Shown here: positions 63,370-64,000 of the stretch, one piece after another
Layout: each line of letters opens with the position of its first letter
Numbering within the stretch: the stretch's first letter is position 1
NCBI GenBank assembly: GCA_036785325.1
Contig: JAXIVH010000033.1
Span: forward strand, 2,991,623 to 3,055,622
From: Urophycis tenuis
Taxonomy: Eukaryota; Chordata; Actinopteri; Gadiformes; Phycidae
Length of the DNA stretch: 64,000 nt
Direction: 5' to 3'
Notes under the pieces: generated by a model
Told to the model about the DNA's origin: nothing
What the model saw: only the letters and a program-made list of their open reading frames with translations
Databases searched by the model: none
Program-made: the position numbers and the translations under genes

Positions 63370-64000
63370 CACACACTCCGCTCTTTCTCATGGACCAAAA
63401 GCGTCTATAAACCATGAATTAGTGTCATTAAAAAATTATTTAAATCAGCTCTAAATCAAAGTGTTTTCTTTATAAGGGGAAGTATCATTCATCCAGTCTG
63501 CTATTAGTTCATATCACGTTGTGTTTGGAGAGCAATATCCATCTGCTTCAACTAAAGTTTATTATTTTTGAAGTGAACACCAGGAAGAGTGTGTCCATAT
63601 CATTTCATTCTTCAGGCATCATCGGGGCTACCTTGTGTCCTTATAAGGCCGGCTAGCTGGACCCTGGGCGATGACATCACCTCCCCTTTGGCCGACCGAC
63701 AGACAGACAGACAGACAGACAGACAGATACAGAGCCCACACTCACAGGCTGCGAATTGATCAACTCGAATTGATGATCGATGTGGTGCCACCATTTTGTA
63801 AGCAGTGGACTCATCAGGTGAGCGTCCAACACGTTGCTGTCTGATGTCACATGACTGCAGTCCTTCCCCCCCACTTATCCCCCCAATACTGTGCTATACA
63901 GTTCATGATGTCGCCAGTAGGGAATGAAGGCACGAGGGAGTCAAAGAGAACACAGCCGTCGACTCGCCCATTCCCCAGTGTTTGTGTTATCTTGTCTGGC
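62621..64000. other. Intergenic, no gene seen; short CA and ACAG repeats
   Basis: (TG)n lies at 62813-62852, (CA)n at 63320-63377 and (ACAG)n at 63700-63727. The block 62990-63300 is rich in TAATTA/ATTAAT motifs beside CpG-rich sequence and may be conserved non-coding DNA. No exon is recognised. Confidence 0.4.

Overview
This is a stretch of vertebrate, almost certainly teleost fish, nuclear genome. Five protein-coding genes with vertebrate exon-intron structure can be read directly. The fish-type dispersed repeats (a Tc1-like element, TIR elements, tRNA-derived SINE fragments) and the extreme load of (TG)n and minisatellite arrays fit a teleost. The dinucleotide density recalls codfishes (inference only).

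Layout. 1-8 kb: the last three coding exons of nt5dc1 (+). 8-26.7 kb: dse, dermatan sulfate epimerase (+), with a candidate CpG-rich non-coding first exon at about 8.2 kb and five coding exons that join to 961 codons. 28.6-30.2 kb: ndufaf4 (+), three exons, complex I assembly factor. 30.9-32.5 kb: a Tc1-like transposon with complete ends and a broken transposase. 36.8-38.1 kb: gpr63 (+), a single-exon orphan class A GPCR. 43.0-53.0 kb: ufl1 (-), the UFM1 E3 ligase, 19 coding exons that join without a break to 799 codons. 53-64 kb: no gene recognised; purine/pyrimidine microsatellites, a 23/27-bp minisatellite and scattered repeat debris.

The genes do not form a pathway. The order ndufaf4-gpr63-ufl1 matches human 6q16 in reverse and without FHL5. 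nt5dc1-dse matches human 6q22. The window therefore holds a junction of two blocks that are far apart on the human chromosome.

The most striking feature is in ufl1. Two introns carry minisatellites whose repeat unit includes the end of the preceding exon plus its 5' splice site. In intron 18 the unit is 36 bp (12 codons), about 20 near-identical copies stay open in the ufl1 frame, and each copy presents the same donor, so use of any downstream donor would add a whole number of 12-residue repeats. In intron 10 the unit is 59 bp and would shift the frame. Other points of interest are a stop-start chain of tiny uORFs abutting the dse start codon, an arginine-rich uORF overlapping the gpr63 start, a Harbinger-like MITE that landed inside a minisatellite unit, and a roughly 300-bp duplication inside an 840-bp TG array. 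All calls come from reading the sequence; no database search was run.
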